From positions 130,048-194,047 of the forward strand of contig CACRXP010000973.1 in the NCBI GenBank assembly GCA_902702965.1: a stretch of DNA of 64,000 nt. Direction: 5' to 3'. The notes beneath the pieces were generated by a model. That model was not told the DNA's origin. It saw only the letters and a program-made list of their open reading frames with translations, and ran no database searches. Source of the DNA: Spirometra erinaceieuropaei (taxonomy: Eukaryota; Platyhelminthes; Cestoda; Diphyllobothriidea; Diphyllobothriidae). The position numbers and the translations under genes were made by a program. Below, piece by piece: positions 63,976 through 64,000 of this stretch. Position 1 is the first letter of the stretch; the number at the start of each line of letters is the position of its first letter.

Positions 63976-64000
63976 TCCCGCGTGGCTAATTACTCCGCCC

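Noticed and set aside
1..64000. Prokaryotic features (operons, CRISPR, attachment sites, origins)
   Set aside because: None seen. Spliced exons, LINEs, SINEs and Penelope-like elements show that this is a eukaryotic genome.

Overview
This is eukaryotic nuclear DNA, almost certainly from a flatworm. The best fit is a diphyllobothriidean tapeworm (Spirometra / Dibothriocephalus / Schistocephalus type). That assignment rests on the kinds of retroelement present and is an inference, not a database result. Phase-compatible spliced exons, several non-LTR retrotransposon lineages, Penelope-like elements with GIY-YIG endonucleases, tRNA-derived SINEs and three runs of N all point to a repeat-rich draft animal genome. 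Nothing bacterial is present: no operons, no ribosome-binding-site-led genes, no CRISPR.

Only one host gene can be supported. It is a minus-strand gene between about 42.3 and 46.1 kb encoding the mitochondrial F1-ATPase assembly factor ATPAF2 (ATP12 family). Four internal exons were found, with consensus AG/GT borders and matching phases at all three junctions. The 5' exon is only tentative and the 3' exon(s) were not found. Its introns carry a SINE, a LINE 3' end and a Penelope-like remnant.

Most of the rest is transposable elements. (1) A LINE family with an EEP endonuclease, reverse transcriptase and C-terminal C2H2 zinc fingers occupies 1-4.2 kb (minus, near-intact), 53.9-57.0 kb (plus, decayed), 58.7-59.6 kb (plus, 5' part) and 59.6-61.07 kb (minus, zinc fingers plus a complete 3' UTR). 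Its roughly 1-kb 3' UTR explains about ten shorter dispersed repeats that would otherwise look like an unknown SINE. (2) A CR1/jockey-like LINE lies at 48.6-51.25 kb (minus), and a second RT fragment at 47.4-48.5 kb (plus). (3) Penelope-like elements lie at 21.9-23.6 kb and 31.4-31.9 kb, with short non-autonomous ends at 30.5, 36.8, 39.5, 45.0, 51.5 and 63.7 kb. Several of these carry a hammerhead-ribozyme motif. (4) A foldback MITE family of about 0.95-1 kb, with TA target duplications and 5'-CAGT termini, has six copies. (5) A 2.6-kb imperfect palindrome lies at 8.6-11.25 kb. (6) A tRNA-derived SINE family has nine copies, three times as inverted dimers, with different tRNA-like heads on one body.

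The layout suggests repeated nesting: LINE into LINE at 59.6 kb, Penelope-like into foldback at 39.5 kb, LINE 3' end into Penelope-like at 31.9 kb. The remaining stretches (4.5-6.0, 6.3-8.6, 16.2-17.1, 18.1-19.4, 23.6-25.2, 26.1-28.7, 32.6-36.8, 46.4-47.4, 51.8-52.8 and 62.2-63.6 kb) hold only short unrecognised ORFs. Most coordinates of repeats are accurate to roughly 5-30 bases. The foldback copies bounded by TA and the ATPAF2 exon borders were read to the base.
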